Source of the DNA: Bacteroidota bacterium
GTDB taxonomy: Bacteria; Bacteroidota; Bacteroidia; UBA7662
Length of the DNA stretch: 38,915 nucleotides
Assembly (NCBI GenBank): GCA_005799065.1
Contig: SYHW01000006.1
Span: forward strand, 1-38,915
Direction: 5' to 3'
In this document: piece after piece, positions 17,107 to 24,627 of the stretch
Position numbering within the stretch: the stretch's first letter is position 1
How the letters are laid out: every line of letters begins with the position of its first letter
Notes under the pieces: generated by a model
The model's database searches: none
What the model was told of the DNA's origin: nothing
The model's input: only the letters and a program-made list of their open reading frames with translations
Made by a program: the position numbers and the translations under genes

Positions 17107-17667
17107 CTAATCCTCGATGTGACGTACGATGCGGCGACTATTCGGTTTGGTGAACGAGTAGTAGAAGTCGATGAGCTGACCGTTTTCATCGACCAAATAT
17201 TTCTGAAAATTCCACCATATTCGGCTCGAACTTCTCCCGTTGAGCTTTTGCTGAGTAAGCCAGGCAAACACGGGATGCTGATTCTGGCCACGTGTTAAGC
17301 ATTTTTGCAGCATCAGGAAATCAACCCCATAATTGCGGGTGCAAAAGGCACCGATAGACGCATTGTCTAAAGGTTCTTGTCCGCCAAAATCATTCGTGGG
17401 CAACCCCACAATGATCAATCGATCACCGAACTTCTTGTGCATAGCCTGTAGTGCCTCATATTGAGGGGTGACACCACATTCCGAGGCTGTGTTCACCAAC
17501 AATACTTTTTTGCCTCTGAATGATGAAAACTCAACGATTTGACCATCTAGTGTTTCAGCTTTAAGGTCATAAAAGGAAGAAGGCATAAAAGTTGGTTGGG
17601 ATGGAGATTTTGATCCGCTGCACGCCACAGCGCACAGCAAGAGACTCAGGAGCTGTCGTATGTACAT
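17107..17667 (-). CDS. Lipoprotein glutathione peroxidase (thioredoxin-type, Cys form)
   Basis: A 186-residue thioredoxin-fold peroxidase. The N-terminus MYIRQLLSLLLCAVACSGS carries a lipobox (AVAC), so it should be a periplasm-facing lipoprotein. The core has the family marks: SFYDLKAETLDGQ, GKKVLLVNTASECGVTPQY with the peroxidatic Cys where animal GPx has Sec, GLPTNDFGGQEP with the resolving-site Gln, and WWNFQKYLVDENG with the conserved Trp-Asn. Bacterial Cys-GPx enzymes usually draw electrons from thioredoxin rather than glutathione. It is first in a minus-strand pair with crtW (7 bp gap). Divergent from mtgA. Confidence 0.92.
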   Translation of the reverse strand: MYIRQLLSLLLCAVACSGSKSPSQPTFMPSSFYDLKAETLDGQIVEFSSFRGKKVLLVNTASECGVTPQYEALQAMHKKFGDRLIIVGLPTNDFGGQEPLDNASIGAFCTRNYGVDFLMLQKCLTRGQNQHPVFAWLTQQKLNGRSSSRIWWNFQKYLVDENGQLIDFYYSFTKPNSRRIVRHIED

Positions 17668-17726
17668 CTTTTCTATAACAAACAGTCTCTAAAAATGTTC
17701 AAGAAATCAGATGATTGAATATCTCT

Positions 17727-17734
17727 TATTTTTG
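17727..17734 (+). promoter_or_regulatory. mtgA: -7 box (TATTTTTG) for mtgA
   Basis: An exact TAnnTTTG match in the divergent gap, 26 nt upstream of the mtgA ATG. The -33 element is not clear. Confidence 0.5.
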
Positions 17735-17760
17735 TGGCCTTATAGACGCACAAACGCTTC

Positions 17761-18462
17761 ATGTCGACCCTAGCCCGAATTGCGCGGCGAATCTTCAAAT
17801 TCTTCCTTTGGCTAACGGCCTTGGTGCTGTTCTGTCTCATTCTTTTTCGGTGGGTTCCCGTGCCCGTCACACCTTTAATGCTTCTTCGGCTCACTGAGGG
17901 AAAACAGCCCGGACAAGAATTCAGTTTGTATCATGATTGGGTTCCACTCGAAAAAATGTCACCCCACCTGATCCGATCTGCTGTAGCGGCTGAAGACCAA
18001 CGTTTTATGGAACATTATGGCTTCGATTTTGAAGCCATGAAAAAAGCGATGGACTACAACCGCCAAAATAAGACCGGTCGTACCAGAGGTGCCAGTACGA
18101 TTAGTCAGCAAACAGCGAAAAACGTCTTTCTCTGGCCTTCAAGAACCTGGATCAGAAAGGGATTGGAAGCTGGATTTACCTTACTGATCGAAGGCGTATG
18201 GGGGAAAAGGCGCATTATGGAGGTTTACCTGAATGTGATTGAAATGGGCCCAGGCATATACGGCGCAGAGGCCGCTTCGAGGGCCTATTTCGACAAAAGC
18301 GCGGATGAGCTGTCGGCCAGACAAGCCGCGTTGATTGTGGCTGCATTTCCAAATCCTCGAGAACGTTCACCTGATCAACCCAGTCGTTATTTGAAAAAAC
18401 GGGCACGAAAAATTGCTGGGATCGCCAGGAATTTACCTAAAGAGTCATACCCCCAACCTTAG
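17761..18462 (+). CDS. mtgA: Monofunctional peptidoglycan glycosyltransferase MtgA
   Basis: A 233-residue GT51 enzyme. One N-terminal transmembrane helix (FKFFLWLTALVLFCLILFRWV) anchors it in the inner membrane. The catalytic domain shows the family motifs in order: AAEDQRFMEHYGFD with the catalytic Glu, RGASTISQQTAKN, KRRIMEVYLNVIEMG and AALIVAAFPNPRERSP. It joins lipid II units into glycan strands and, unlike class A PBPs, has no transpeptidase domain. The ATG at 17761 matches the usual start just before the membrane helix. A 20-bp tandem repeat follows about 75 bp downstream, between this gene and the convergent esterase. Confidence 0.95.
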   Translation: MSTLARIARRIFKFFLWLTALVLFCLILFRWVPVPVTPLMLLRLTEGKQPGQEFSLYHDWVPLEKMSPHLIRSAVAAEDQRFMEHYGFDFEAMKKAMDYNRQNKTGRTRGASTISQQTAKNVFLWPSRTWIRKGLEAGFTLLIEGVWGKRRIMEVYLNVIEMGPGIYGAEAASRAYFDKSADELSARQAALIVAAFPNPRERSPDQPSRYLKKRARKIAGIARNLPKESYPQP

Positions 18463-18536
18463 CGGAATGCGGATGGAGATCTATTGATCTTTGTTCCTTG
18501 TATGGCTCAGTTCTTTAATTTGTTGATTACCCTCAT

Positions 18537-18616
18537 GGAACTTACGGAACCATCAAAGAACCTACTGAACCTCCAAGGAACTTACGGAGCCTTCAAGGAA
18601 CCTACTGAACCATCAA
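18537..18616. repeat. 20-bp tandem repeat, four units, overlapping the esterase stop codon
   Basis: Four 20-bp units at 18537, 18557, 18577 and 18597, following the pattern GGAACYTACKGARCCWTCAA with a few substitutions. Alternate units agree best, so it can also be read as two 40-bp copies. The minus-strand esterase stop (CTA on the plus strand, 18602-18604) is inside unit 4. The array lies at the junction of two convergent genes. Confidence 0.95.
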
Positions 18617-20032
18617 TCGAAATGGTCGTATTTGTGGCCGATCAACCACAAAGGTGGTATAGACTCCAGGAGGCCAACTGTTTGTTTCGAGTTCGGTTTC
18701 TGCGGTCAGTTTACCCGTGAAACGGACTCGTCCGCAAGCGTCGATAACCCGCACCGCGCTTTCTTCAAATTCCTCCAAGCCCAAAAGGCGTGTAAACCTG
18801 GCCGATGGATTGGGATACCACCGCAATTCGGGTATATTGTTATGGGAAACAGAAGTCGGGAGGCGCCTCAGCAACCATTGGTAGGCTTCAGGGAACTCGC
18901 GTCGCCAAAACCACTCGCTGTGCTGTCCATCGGAACGAACCCGAACCGCTACATCGAGGCTATCGAAACCCACCGAACGCAGCGATTGCGCGAGTTGCTG
19001 GGTTTGGGCCACCATACTGCTGCTTTCCAGGGCACCAGCCAAAAGGTAGAAGCGAATGGGCAGGCGACGGCCCTCCAAGGGGATCTGAGCAAATACTTGG
19101 GATGAAAACCAAAGGCTGGGAGAAAATACACCCGCCATTCCAAAGACCTCTTGGTGCCGCATCACCCCATACTGCGTGATCAATCCACCCATGCTGCTTC
19201 CCCATAAGCCAGTAGACGCGCGAGCAGTGTCGGTGCGGTACTGACTATCGATATAGGGTTTGAGGGTTTGAACAATAAAATTTATGTAGTCTTCACCCTG
19301 ACCTCCTCCGTATTGAGGGTTGACCCAGGGGCTGTATTCATTGATTCGCTGGGCACCACCGTTGCTCACACCCACCACAATGGCACCATAATCGCCCTGG
19401 CCAAATAATCGACTGAGGTGCTCGTCGACTTCCCACTCCCCAGCGAAAGCCGTGGCGGCATCGAACAGGTTTTGACCGTCGTGCATGTAAAAAACAGGGT
19501 AGCGCTTGGACAGCGCGGTGGTGTAATCGACCGGCAGATACATCCAGATCCGTCTGTAGCGTTGCATCTGAGGGATGAAAAAGCTATCGGTCAATAAAAT
19601 CACTTGTGCATTTGCCGTTGAGCTGCTGCCGCCGCCCCCACCGCTATGAAGATCCTCCCAACTTTCAATCGTGATTTGAACCGTGTCGGCGCCTGCGAAT
19701 GTGTGGTTTCGGTTCGGACGCTGGGCCCCTGTAGCGTTTCCTTCTACCTTGGCCCAATTGCCCCGTGTGAATTTAAATTGAATGCTGCTGGCAGACTGCG
19801 GAAGGGTAATCATCCAACTGCTGTCGGGCTGCCTCGATAAACGGTGGTTTGCGCTTCCCGGATTCCACCCATTAAATGTACCCGCTATATATAGTGTATC
19901 CGCTGCCGGCGTGTAACTGGGCCATTGCGTGATGTGAAAAGTGACTTGAGCTCCGAGAGTGAGGCTCATCAACAAAAGGACAATTCCCGTTGAAACAACC
20001 AAGCGTACCCAAAAAACAAAAATCTGTACCAT
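18602..20032 (-). CDS. Secreted Fes/enterochelin-esterase-like hydrolase with CBM-like N-domain and T9SS sorting tail
   Basis: A 476-residue exported protein from the ATG at 20032, directly before a strong signal peptide (MVQIFVFWVRLVVSTGIVLLLM). The 50-codon extension in the ORF track would overlap the divergent LptF/G gene. Residues ~28-125 look like a CBM20/48-type starch-binding sandwich (LYIAGTFNGWNPGS, IQFKFTRGNWAKVEGN). Residues ~145-390 are an esterase-D/Fes alpha/beta hydrolase: YPVFYMHDGQNLFD, a nucleophile elbow GLWGSSMGGLI and a late His in SDGQHSEWFW. Residues ~400-476 are a type A T9SS sorting domain (LRWYPNPS, VRVIDACGRV, WPPGVYTTFV), so the enzyme should be secreted or surface-bound. 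Substrate unknown; a glycan-linked ester or siderophore ester is possible. Confidence 0.88.
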   Translation of the reverse strand: MVQIFVFWVRLVVSTGIVLLLMSLTLGAQVTFHITQWPSYTPAADTLYIAGTFNGWNPGSANHRLSRQPDSSWMITLPQSASSIQFKFTRGNWAKVEGNATGAQRPNRNHTFAGADTVQITIESWEDLHSGGGGGSSSTANAQVILLTDSFFIPQMQRYRRIWMYLPVDYTTALSKRYPVFYMHDGQNLFDAATAFAGEWEVDEHLSRLFGQGDYGAIVVGVSNGGAQRINEYSPWVNPQYGGGQGEDYINFIVQTLKPYIDSQYRTDTARASTGLWGSSMGGLITQYGVMRHQEVFGMAGVFSPSLWFSSQVFAQIPLEGRRLPIRFYLLAGALESSSMVAQTQQLAQSLRSVGFDSLDVAVRVRSDGQHSEWFWRREFPEAYQWLLRRLPTSVSHNNIPELRWYPNPSARFTRLLGLEEFEESAVRVIDACGRVRFTGKLTAETELETNSWPPGVYTTFVVDRPQIRPFRLMVQ

Positions 20033-20123
20033 GTGATGGATTGAAAAAAAGGGCTGGAAACGCCCGAAAAGATGCCCGCTCCCCTTTTCCCAAAAATAGG
20101 ATAAATATTGGATCATTTTTGAG

Positions 20124-20131
20124 GATTTTTG
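20124..20131 (+). promoter_or_regulatory. -7-like box (GATTTTTG) just upstream of the LptF/G gene
   Basis: One mismatch from TAnnTTTG, ending 7 nt before the ATG at 20139. A similar CATTTTTG lies at 20114-20121. Either would give a very short or absent 5' leader. Confidence 0.35.
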
Positions 20132-20138
20132 ATCCCGC

Positions 20139-21221
20139 ATGCGCCTGCTCGACCGATACATACTGAGGTACTTCATCACCACCTATTTATTCACCCTGGG
20201 TTTGTTTGTGGGAATCGCCGTAGTTTTCGATTTAACTGAAAGGCTCGACGCCCTTGTAGGTAAGCGGGTGCCCCTAAACGAGATCCTGTTCGATTATTAT
20301 TTCAATTTGATCCCGTATCTCGCTAATTTATTCAGCCCCCTTTTTGTTTTCGTAGCCGTCATTTTTTTCACAGCCCGTTTAGCGGCACGCAGCGAGGTTG
20401 TGGCCATGCTCGGCAGCGGTATTCCATTTGGTCGTTTAATATACCCCTACCTGATTGGCGCGATGCTAATCGCCGGGGGTAATTGGTATTTGGCGGGCTA
20501 CGTACTCCCCCCATCGAATAAAAAGCGAATTGAATTCGACAACCGATACTTCCGCGATCGATATTACTTCAACCGACATCATTTCCATTTTCAGCCTCAG
20601 CCCGGACAACTGGCTTATGTGGAAAGTTACTCTACGCCCGACTCCACCGGATTCCGGTTTACTTTAGAACATTTCAAAGGCGGTCAACTGCGTTCGAAGT
20701 TGATGTGTGAGCGTATGCGATGGAACGGTCAGGAAGGAAAATGGACCCTAGAGGATTGTCACCTCCGCCGTATAGAAGGCACGAAAAGAGAGCACGTTCA
20801 CTTTTTTCCACGGATAGACACCGCACTTCGATTCACCACCGAAGATTTTGGCAGGCCATTGGTTGAGGACGCTGCCCTTCTCGACAACCATCAGCTTGAA
20901 GCCTATATTTCAAGGGAACGATTGAAAGGAAGCAGTGGCATCGAACCTTTTCTGGTCGAAAAACACAACCGCCTTTCCATTCCATTTTCAGCCTTTATCC
21001 TCACCATTATGGGGGTAAGCCTTTCTTCCCGCAAGGTACGGGGTGGAATAGGTCTGCAACTCGGTGTGGGTGTCGGCCTGTGCTTCGCCTACATCATGCT
21101 CATTCGATTTGCCCTCACTTTTGCCATAAAGGGCAATATGCCGCCCATGCTCGCCGCATGGACACCGAACTTGATCTTTATGGCAATCGCCCTCTATCTG
21201 TATCGTGTTGCGCCTAAGTAA
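20139..21221 (+). CDS. LptF/LptG-family LPS export permease
   Basis: A 360-residue YjgP/YjgQ-family protein. The start MRLLDRYILRYFITTYLFTLGLF is the classic N-terminal helix of the family. Three more membrane helices follow in the first third (SPLFVFVAVIFFTARLAARSEVVAMLGSGI, LIGAMLIAGGNWYLAGYVLP), then a periplasmic jellyroll (~125-265) and a C-terminal membrane block (FSAFILTIMGVSLSSRKVRGGIG). LptF and LptG pair with the LptB ATPase to pull LPS from the inner membrane and pass it to OstA/LptA-like proteins such as the one at 3832-5571. Which of F or G it is cannot be told from this copy alone. The 3' end overlaps the EamA gene by 17 bp. Confidence 0.92.
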   Translation: MRLLDRYILRYFITTYLFTLGLFVGIAVVFDLTERLDALVGKRVPLNEILFDYYFNLIPYLANLFSPLFVFVAVIFFTARLAARSEVVAMLGSGIPFGRLIYPYLIGAMLIAGGNWYLAGYVLPPSNKKRIEFDNRYFRDRYYFNRHHFHFQPQPGQLAYVESYSTPDSTGFRFTLEHFKGGQLRSKLMCERMRWNGQEGKWTLEDCHLRRIEGTKREHVHFFPRIDTALRFTTEDFGRPLVEDAALLDNHQLEAYISRERLKGSSGIEPFLVEKHNRLSIPFSAFILTIMGVSLSSRKVRGGIGLQLGVGVGLCFAYIMLIRFALTFAIKGNMPPMLAAWTPNLIFMAIALYLYRVAPK

Positions 21222-22119
21222 ATACCAGCGTTCACTGGCCGAACTTCACTTGGTGGTCTTCATCTGGGGGTTTACCGCCATTTTGGGTAAGTTAATTAGT
21301 GTTTCTGCGCTCGACCTCACCCTCTACCGGATGCCCGTGGCCTTGATCGCGATGTGGGCCTATACCCAATGGCGTGGTGGACTCCCTGGCCTACCCTTTC
21401 GGGCACGTTTGGCGCTTTGGGGCACCGGACTCATCATTGCCTTGCATTGGCTCACCTTTTACCACGCCATCAAAATTTCGAATATTTCCGTTACCCTAGC
21501 TGGCTTTTCATCCGGCGCCTTCTTTGCTGCATTGTTCGAACCGTTGATCGAAAAAAGACGGGTTCGCCGTTCCGAACTGGGACTGAGTCTGGTGGCCATT
21601 GTGGCCCTCTACATTATTTTCAGAGCGGAAAACGGGTTTGCTGGGGGTATGCTGATGGCGGTTTTTTCTGCTGCTCTATCGGCCTTATTTGCCGTGCTGA
21701 ATGGTCGATTTGCACGCACCTATCCTCCAAAAGCGGTGGCCATTCACGAAATGCTCGGTGGATGGCTGGGTGTTGTGCCGGTATGGCTCTTTTTGGGCGT
21801 AAGCGGATCCGGTTTCCATGTCCCTACCCTTCAGGATTTAGGTTGGATTTTGGTCTTGGCCTTGGTTTGTACGGCCTATCCATTCTTGGCCAGCATTCGG
21901 CTCATGAAGCAAATCTCAGCCTTTACCCTTGTGCTCACTGTGAATCTGGAACCCCTTTATGGTATTGCATTTGCCCGACTCATTTTCGGAGAATCAGAGC
22001 ACATGAGTGACGCCTTCTACGTCGGGACTATGATGATCTTATTGAGTTTATTGATCAACGGATGGCTGAAAAGCCGGAAAAACCGCGTCGGCGACCTTAC
22101 ACCAGACGTGCTCTCTTGA
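21205..22119 (+). CDS. DMT-superfamily (EamA) transporter
   Basis: A 304-residue protein with about ten transmembrane helices in two EamA repeats. Marks: ELHLVVFIWGFTAILGKLIS (helix 1), DLTLYRMPVALIAMWAY, LHWLTFYHAIKISNISVTLAGFSS, and in the second repeat EMLGGWLGVVPVWLFL and AFTLVLTVNLEPLYGIAFARLIFGE, the usual helix 8-9 signature. EamA proteins export or import small metabolites; the substrate is not visible. No ATG is available at the start: the options are GTG at 21205 or TTG at 21208, both within the last codons of the LptF/G gene, so translation is probably coupled. The 3' end overlaps the convergent DUF58 gene by 23 bp. Confidence 0.9.
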   Translation: MLRLSKYQRSLAELHLVVFIWGFTAILGKLISVSALDLTLYRMPVALIAMWAYTQWRGGLPGLPFRARLALWGTGLIIALHWLTFYHAIKISNISVTLAGFSSGAFFAALFEPLIEKRRVRRSELGLSLVAIVALYIIFRAENGFAGGMLMAVFSAALSALFAVLNGRFARTYPPKAVAIHEMLGGWLGVVPVWLFLGVSGSGFHVPTLQDLGWILVLALVCTAYPFLASIRLMKQISAFTLVLTVNLEPLYGIAFARLIFGESEHMSDAFYVGTMMILLSLLINGWLKSRKNRVGDLTPDVLS

Positions 22120-23008
22120 GCAAATAAGGCATGAGTACTTGTGCAAAGCCAAGGTTGGCGTCGGCTTCTATAAAATCAATACGGTATTGGCGGCAGCGCA
22201 GCATCAACTCTTGCCTAAAATCTGCTGCTCTTTTTCTGTAGGCATCCTGTATACCTGCCGGATTGAGGCGTATTTCCTCGCCCGACTCCATATCGATGAA
22301 CAGGTGCGGTCGGTTTTCATAGTCGAGTTGCAGCTCCTTTGGTTGATCCACCACATGAAAAAGGAGCACTTCGTGTTTGTTGTAGCGGAGGTGACCCAAG
22401 GCCGCATATAATTCCTCAGAAGATGTTCCGGGTTCGAACATATCGGAAAAGAGTATGATCAGCGACCGTGGCGGCGCGGTGTCTGCCACTTGGTGGAGTG
22501 CCTGAACAGCCCGCGTACTTTGTTTGGGCTCAGGTTGTTGCAAAACCGATTCCAGTTGTGCCAACAACAGTTTGTGGTGGGCAGCATGACCGCGCGCGCG
22601 GAGCGATAAATTCACATGCTCGTCGAATAGAGTGAGTCCGACCGCATCCCGTTGGCGTTTCAGAAGATTCATAAGGGCGGCGCAGGCATACACGGAGAAC
22701 CTCATTTTGCTTCGGCTGTTCTCCGGAAAATACATGGAGGCCGAGGTGTCTAAAACCAATTGGCAACGTAAATTGGTTTCTTCCTCGTATCGCTTAACGT
22801 ATAAACGCTCACTGCGGGCAAACAACTTCCAATCGATGTTACGGGTCGATTCCCCCGTATTGTAGAGTCGGTGTTCAGCAAATTCAACCGAAAAACCATG
22901 ATAAGGGCTTTTGTGGAGACCGGTGATGAAGCCTTCCACCACTTGCCTGGCAAGAAATTCTAGTTTGTCGATGCCCTCAAGGGTTTTCAGATCGAGTGTT
23001 TCGGCCAT
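22097..23008 (-). CDS. DUF58 protein with vWA-like C-terminal region
   Basis: A 303-residue cytosolic protein. The DUF58 core is clear: GFSVEFAEHRLYNTGESTRNIDWKLFARSERLYVKRYEEET. It is followed by a vWA-type MIDAS-like strand, CQLVLDTSASMYFP, and later SLIILFSDMFEPG. DUF58 proteins often sit beside MoxR-type AAA ATPases in bat operons; here neither a MoxR ATPase nor bat genes are adjacent. Function is not established for stand-alone members. A perfect minus-strand -7 box (TATTTTTG) ends 5 nt before the ATG, pointing to its own promoter and a near-leaderless mRNA. The last 23 bp overlap the convergent EamA gene. Confidence 0.9.
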   Translation of the reverse strand: MAETLDLKTLEGIDKLEFLARQVVEGFITGLHKSPYHGFSVEFAEHRLYNTGESTRNIDWKLFARSERLYVKRYEEETNLRCQLVLDTSASMYFPENSRSKMRFSVYACAALMNLLKRQRDAVGLTLFDEHVNLSLRARGHAAHHKLLLAQLESVLQQPEPKQSTRAVQALHQVADTAPPRSLIILFSDMFEPGTSSEELYAALGHLRYNKHEVLLFHVVDQPKELQLDYENRPHLFIDMESGEEIRLNPAGIQDAYRKRAADFRQELMLRCRQYRIDFIEADANLGFAQVLMPYLLKRARLV

Positions 23009-23013
23009 GGTTC

Positions 23014-23021
23014 AAAAATAC
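23014..23021 (-). promoter_or_regulatory. -7 box (TATTTTTG) for the DUF58 gene
   Basis: An exact minus-strand TAnnTTTG match, with only 5 nt (23009-23013) between it and the ATG. Confidence 0.5.
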
Positions 23022-23100
23022 GGCAAAGAGCAATGCGGATGCCCTATATCCGAAATTCACAAGCCGTTATTCAACCTTAAAGAAAATACGGTTAACTGAT

Positions 23101-23108
23101 TACCTTTG
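23101..23108 (+). promoter_or_regulatory. -7 box (TACCTTTG) for the GH13 gene
   Basis: An exact TAnnTTTG match. It overlaps the TTG that the ORF track uses as the start of the GH13 ORF (23106), so that codon would be upstream of the transcript and the true start must lie further in. Confidence 0.5.
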
Positions 23109-23147
23109 GTTTGGTTTTACTCCAAATTTCTCCATATCCTGACCCAA

Positions 23148-24554
23148 GTGTCTTTTTGTACCCAACATTACTGTAATCCAGCCATAACACGGTGTGTGGC
23201 GGTTCTTTTATTCTTTACTATATGTTTTTCTGCATGCCGCAAACCTACCCCCGAACCCCAACCGCCCAAGCCTAATCCTACAGGCTACACTCAATACGGC
23301 ACCCCGTTCCATGCGGTGCCGAATGCTGAGCAGGTTGTCATGTATGAGGTAAACCTTAGGGCATTGGAACCCAACCCTAATCTCCAAGGTGTCATACAGA
23401 AACTCGCTCACATCAAAAGCCTCGGAACCAACGTTTTGTGGCTCATGCCGATCTATCCGATCGGACAGCTTCGGGGCATCAATTCACCCTATTGTGTGCG
23501 TGATTATCAATCAGTGGGCTTAGAATACGGAAGCTTGGCCGACTTGCGCCAACTCACCGACTCGGCCCATGCTTTAGGCATGGCTGTGATCCTCGATTGG
23601 GTGGCCAACCATACCGCATGGGATCATCCATGGATGGCCAATGATGGTTGGTACTCAACGAACACACTGGGCGATGTGATTCACCCGCCCGGAACCAACT
23701 GGCTGGATGTGGCCGACCTCAATTTCAGCAACTCCGACATGCGGAGGGCCATGCAGGACGCCATGAAATTTTGGTTGTTGGAGGCCAATATTGATGGGTT
23801 TCGATGCGACTACGCCGATGGTGTGCCCTTTGATTTCTGGCAAGAAACATGGCTTGATCTTCGAACAATTCCCAACCGGAGCTTTCTCTTCTTGGCTGAG
23901 GGTGATCGAGCCAATCACTTCAACGCGGGATTCGACCTGGCCTTTAGTTGGCGATGGTATAATGCCCTAAAGCAGGTTTATGCCGGACAGAGTGTGCAGC
24001 GCTTGATCGATGCCGACAACCAAGAATACCAGAACGCACCCGCAGGTACGGCTTGGCTGAGGTTCACCACCAACCACGATGAATCGGCCTGGGATGCTAC
24101 ACCCATGAGCCTGTTTGGTGGCGTTCAAGGTGCACTTGCCGCTTCGGCAGCCACTTTTGCCTTGGGCGGAGTACCGATGATGTATTCTAGCCAGGAAATC
24201 GGCACAACGGGTCGCGTTCCCTTTTTTTCCATCACCCAACTGAACTGGTTGGCCAACCCGGATATGCTTCAAACCTACCGAAGTTTACTTGGATTTTATG
24301 CTACGCACCCCATCGTACGTACCGGAACGCGCAGCATTTATCCCCACCCCGACGTCCTGAGCGTGCATCGAACGGGATCAAACAGTGCCATTTGGTGGTT
24401 GGTGAACTTACGCAACCAGGGAAAAACAGTGGTGGTGCCACCCATCCATCAGGGCATCGAATGGAGTGAACAACTTACGGCTACCACGCTAAATACCACC
24501 GATTCCATTTCACTCATGCCTCACCAAATACTGCTGCTTCACCGGAATTTTTGA
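23148..24554 (+). CDS. GH13 alpha-amylase-family lipoprotein
   Basis: A glycoside hydrolase of about 468 residues. The ORF track begins at a TTG inside a -7 box; in-frame GTG codons at 23148 and 23196 are better starts, and 23148 keeps an Arg-containing n-region before the hydrophobic stretch VAVLLFFTICFSAC. The lipobox FSAC followed by a Pro-rich linker makes it a lipoprotein. GH13 regions are all present: LWLMPIYPIG, VILDWVANHTAWDHPW, IDGFRCDYADGVP with the nucleophile Asp, LFLAEGD with the acid/base Glu, and FTTNHDES with the transition-state Asp. Members act on alpha-1,4 or 1,6 glucans and maltooligosaccharides. No susCD or maltose genes are adjacent. The start is uncertain; the family is not. 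Confidence 0.92.
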   Translation: MSFCTQHYCNPAITRCVAVLLFFTICFSACRKPTPEPQPPKPNPTGYTQYGTPFHAVPNAEQVVMYEVNLRALEPNPNLQGVIQKLAHIKSLGTNVLWLMPIYPIGQLRGINSPYCVRDYQSVGLEYGSLADLRQLTDSAHALGMAVILDWVANHTAWDHPWMANDGWYSTNTLGDVIHPPGTNWLDVADLNFSNSDMRRAMQDAMKFWLLEANIDGFRCDYADGVPFDFWQETWLDLRTIPNRSFLFLAEGDRANHFNAGFDLAFSWRWYNALKQVYAGQSVQRLIDADNQEYQNAPAGTAWLRFTTNHDESAWDATPMSLFGGVQGALAASAATFALGGVPMMYSSQEIGTTGRVPFFSITQLNWLANPDMLQTYRSLLGFYATHPIVRTGTRSIYPHPDVLSVHRTGSNSAIWWLVNLRNQGKTVVVPPIHQGIEWSEQLTATTLNTTDSISLMPHQILLLHRNF

Positions 24555-24611
24555 TAAACAAAATGCCTATTCTATAAGGAGAAACAGGGAGAAAATGCGG
24601 CCGTAAACGTC

Positions 24612-24619
24612 TAATTTTG
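24612..24619 (+). promoter_or_regulatory. -7 box (TAATTTTG) for the TonB receptor/HmuY operon
   Basis: An exact TAnnTTTG match ending 8 nt before the ATG at 24628. The transcript would start close to the start codon. No obvious Fur box was seen by eye. Confidence 0.5.
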
Positions 24620-24627
24620 CGGTCGAA

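Noticed and set aside
17100-17291. N-terminal extension of crtW
   Set aside because: It is out-of-frame reading of the glutathione peroxidase 3' end; CrtW proteins start near MTLSDRP-like positions.
20033-20182. 50-codon extension of the esterase
   Set aside because: It overlaps the LptF/G start and would bury the signal peptide inside the protein.
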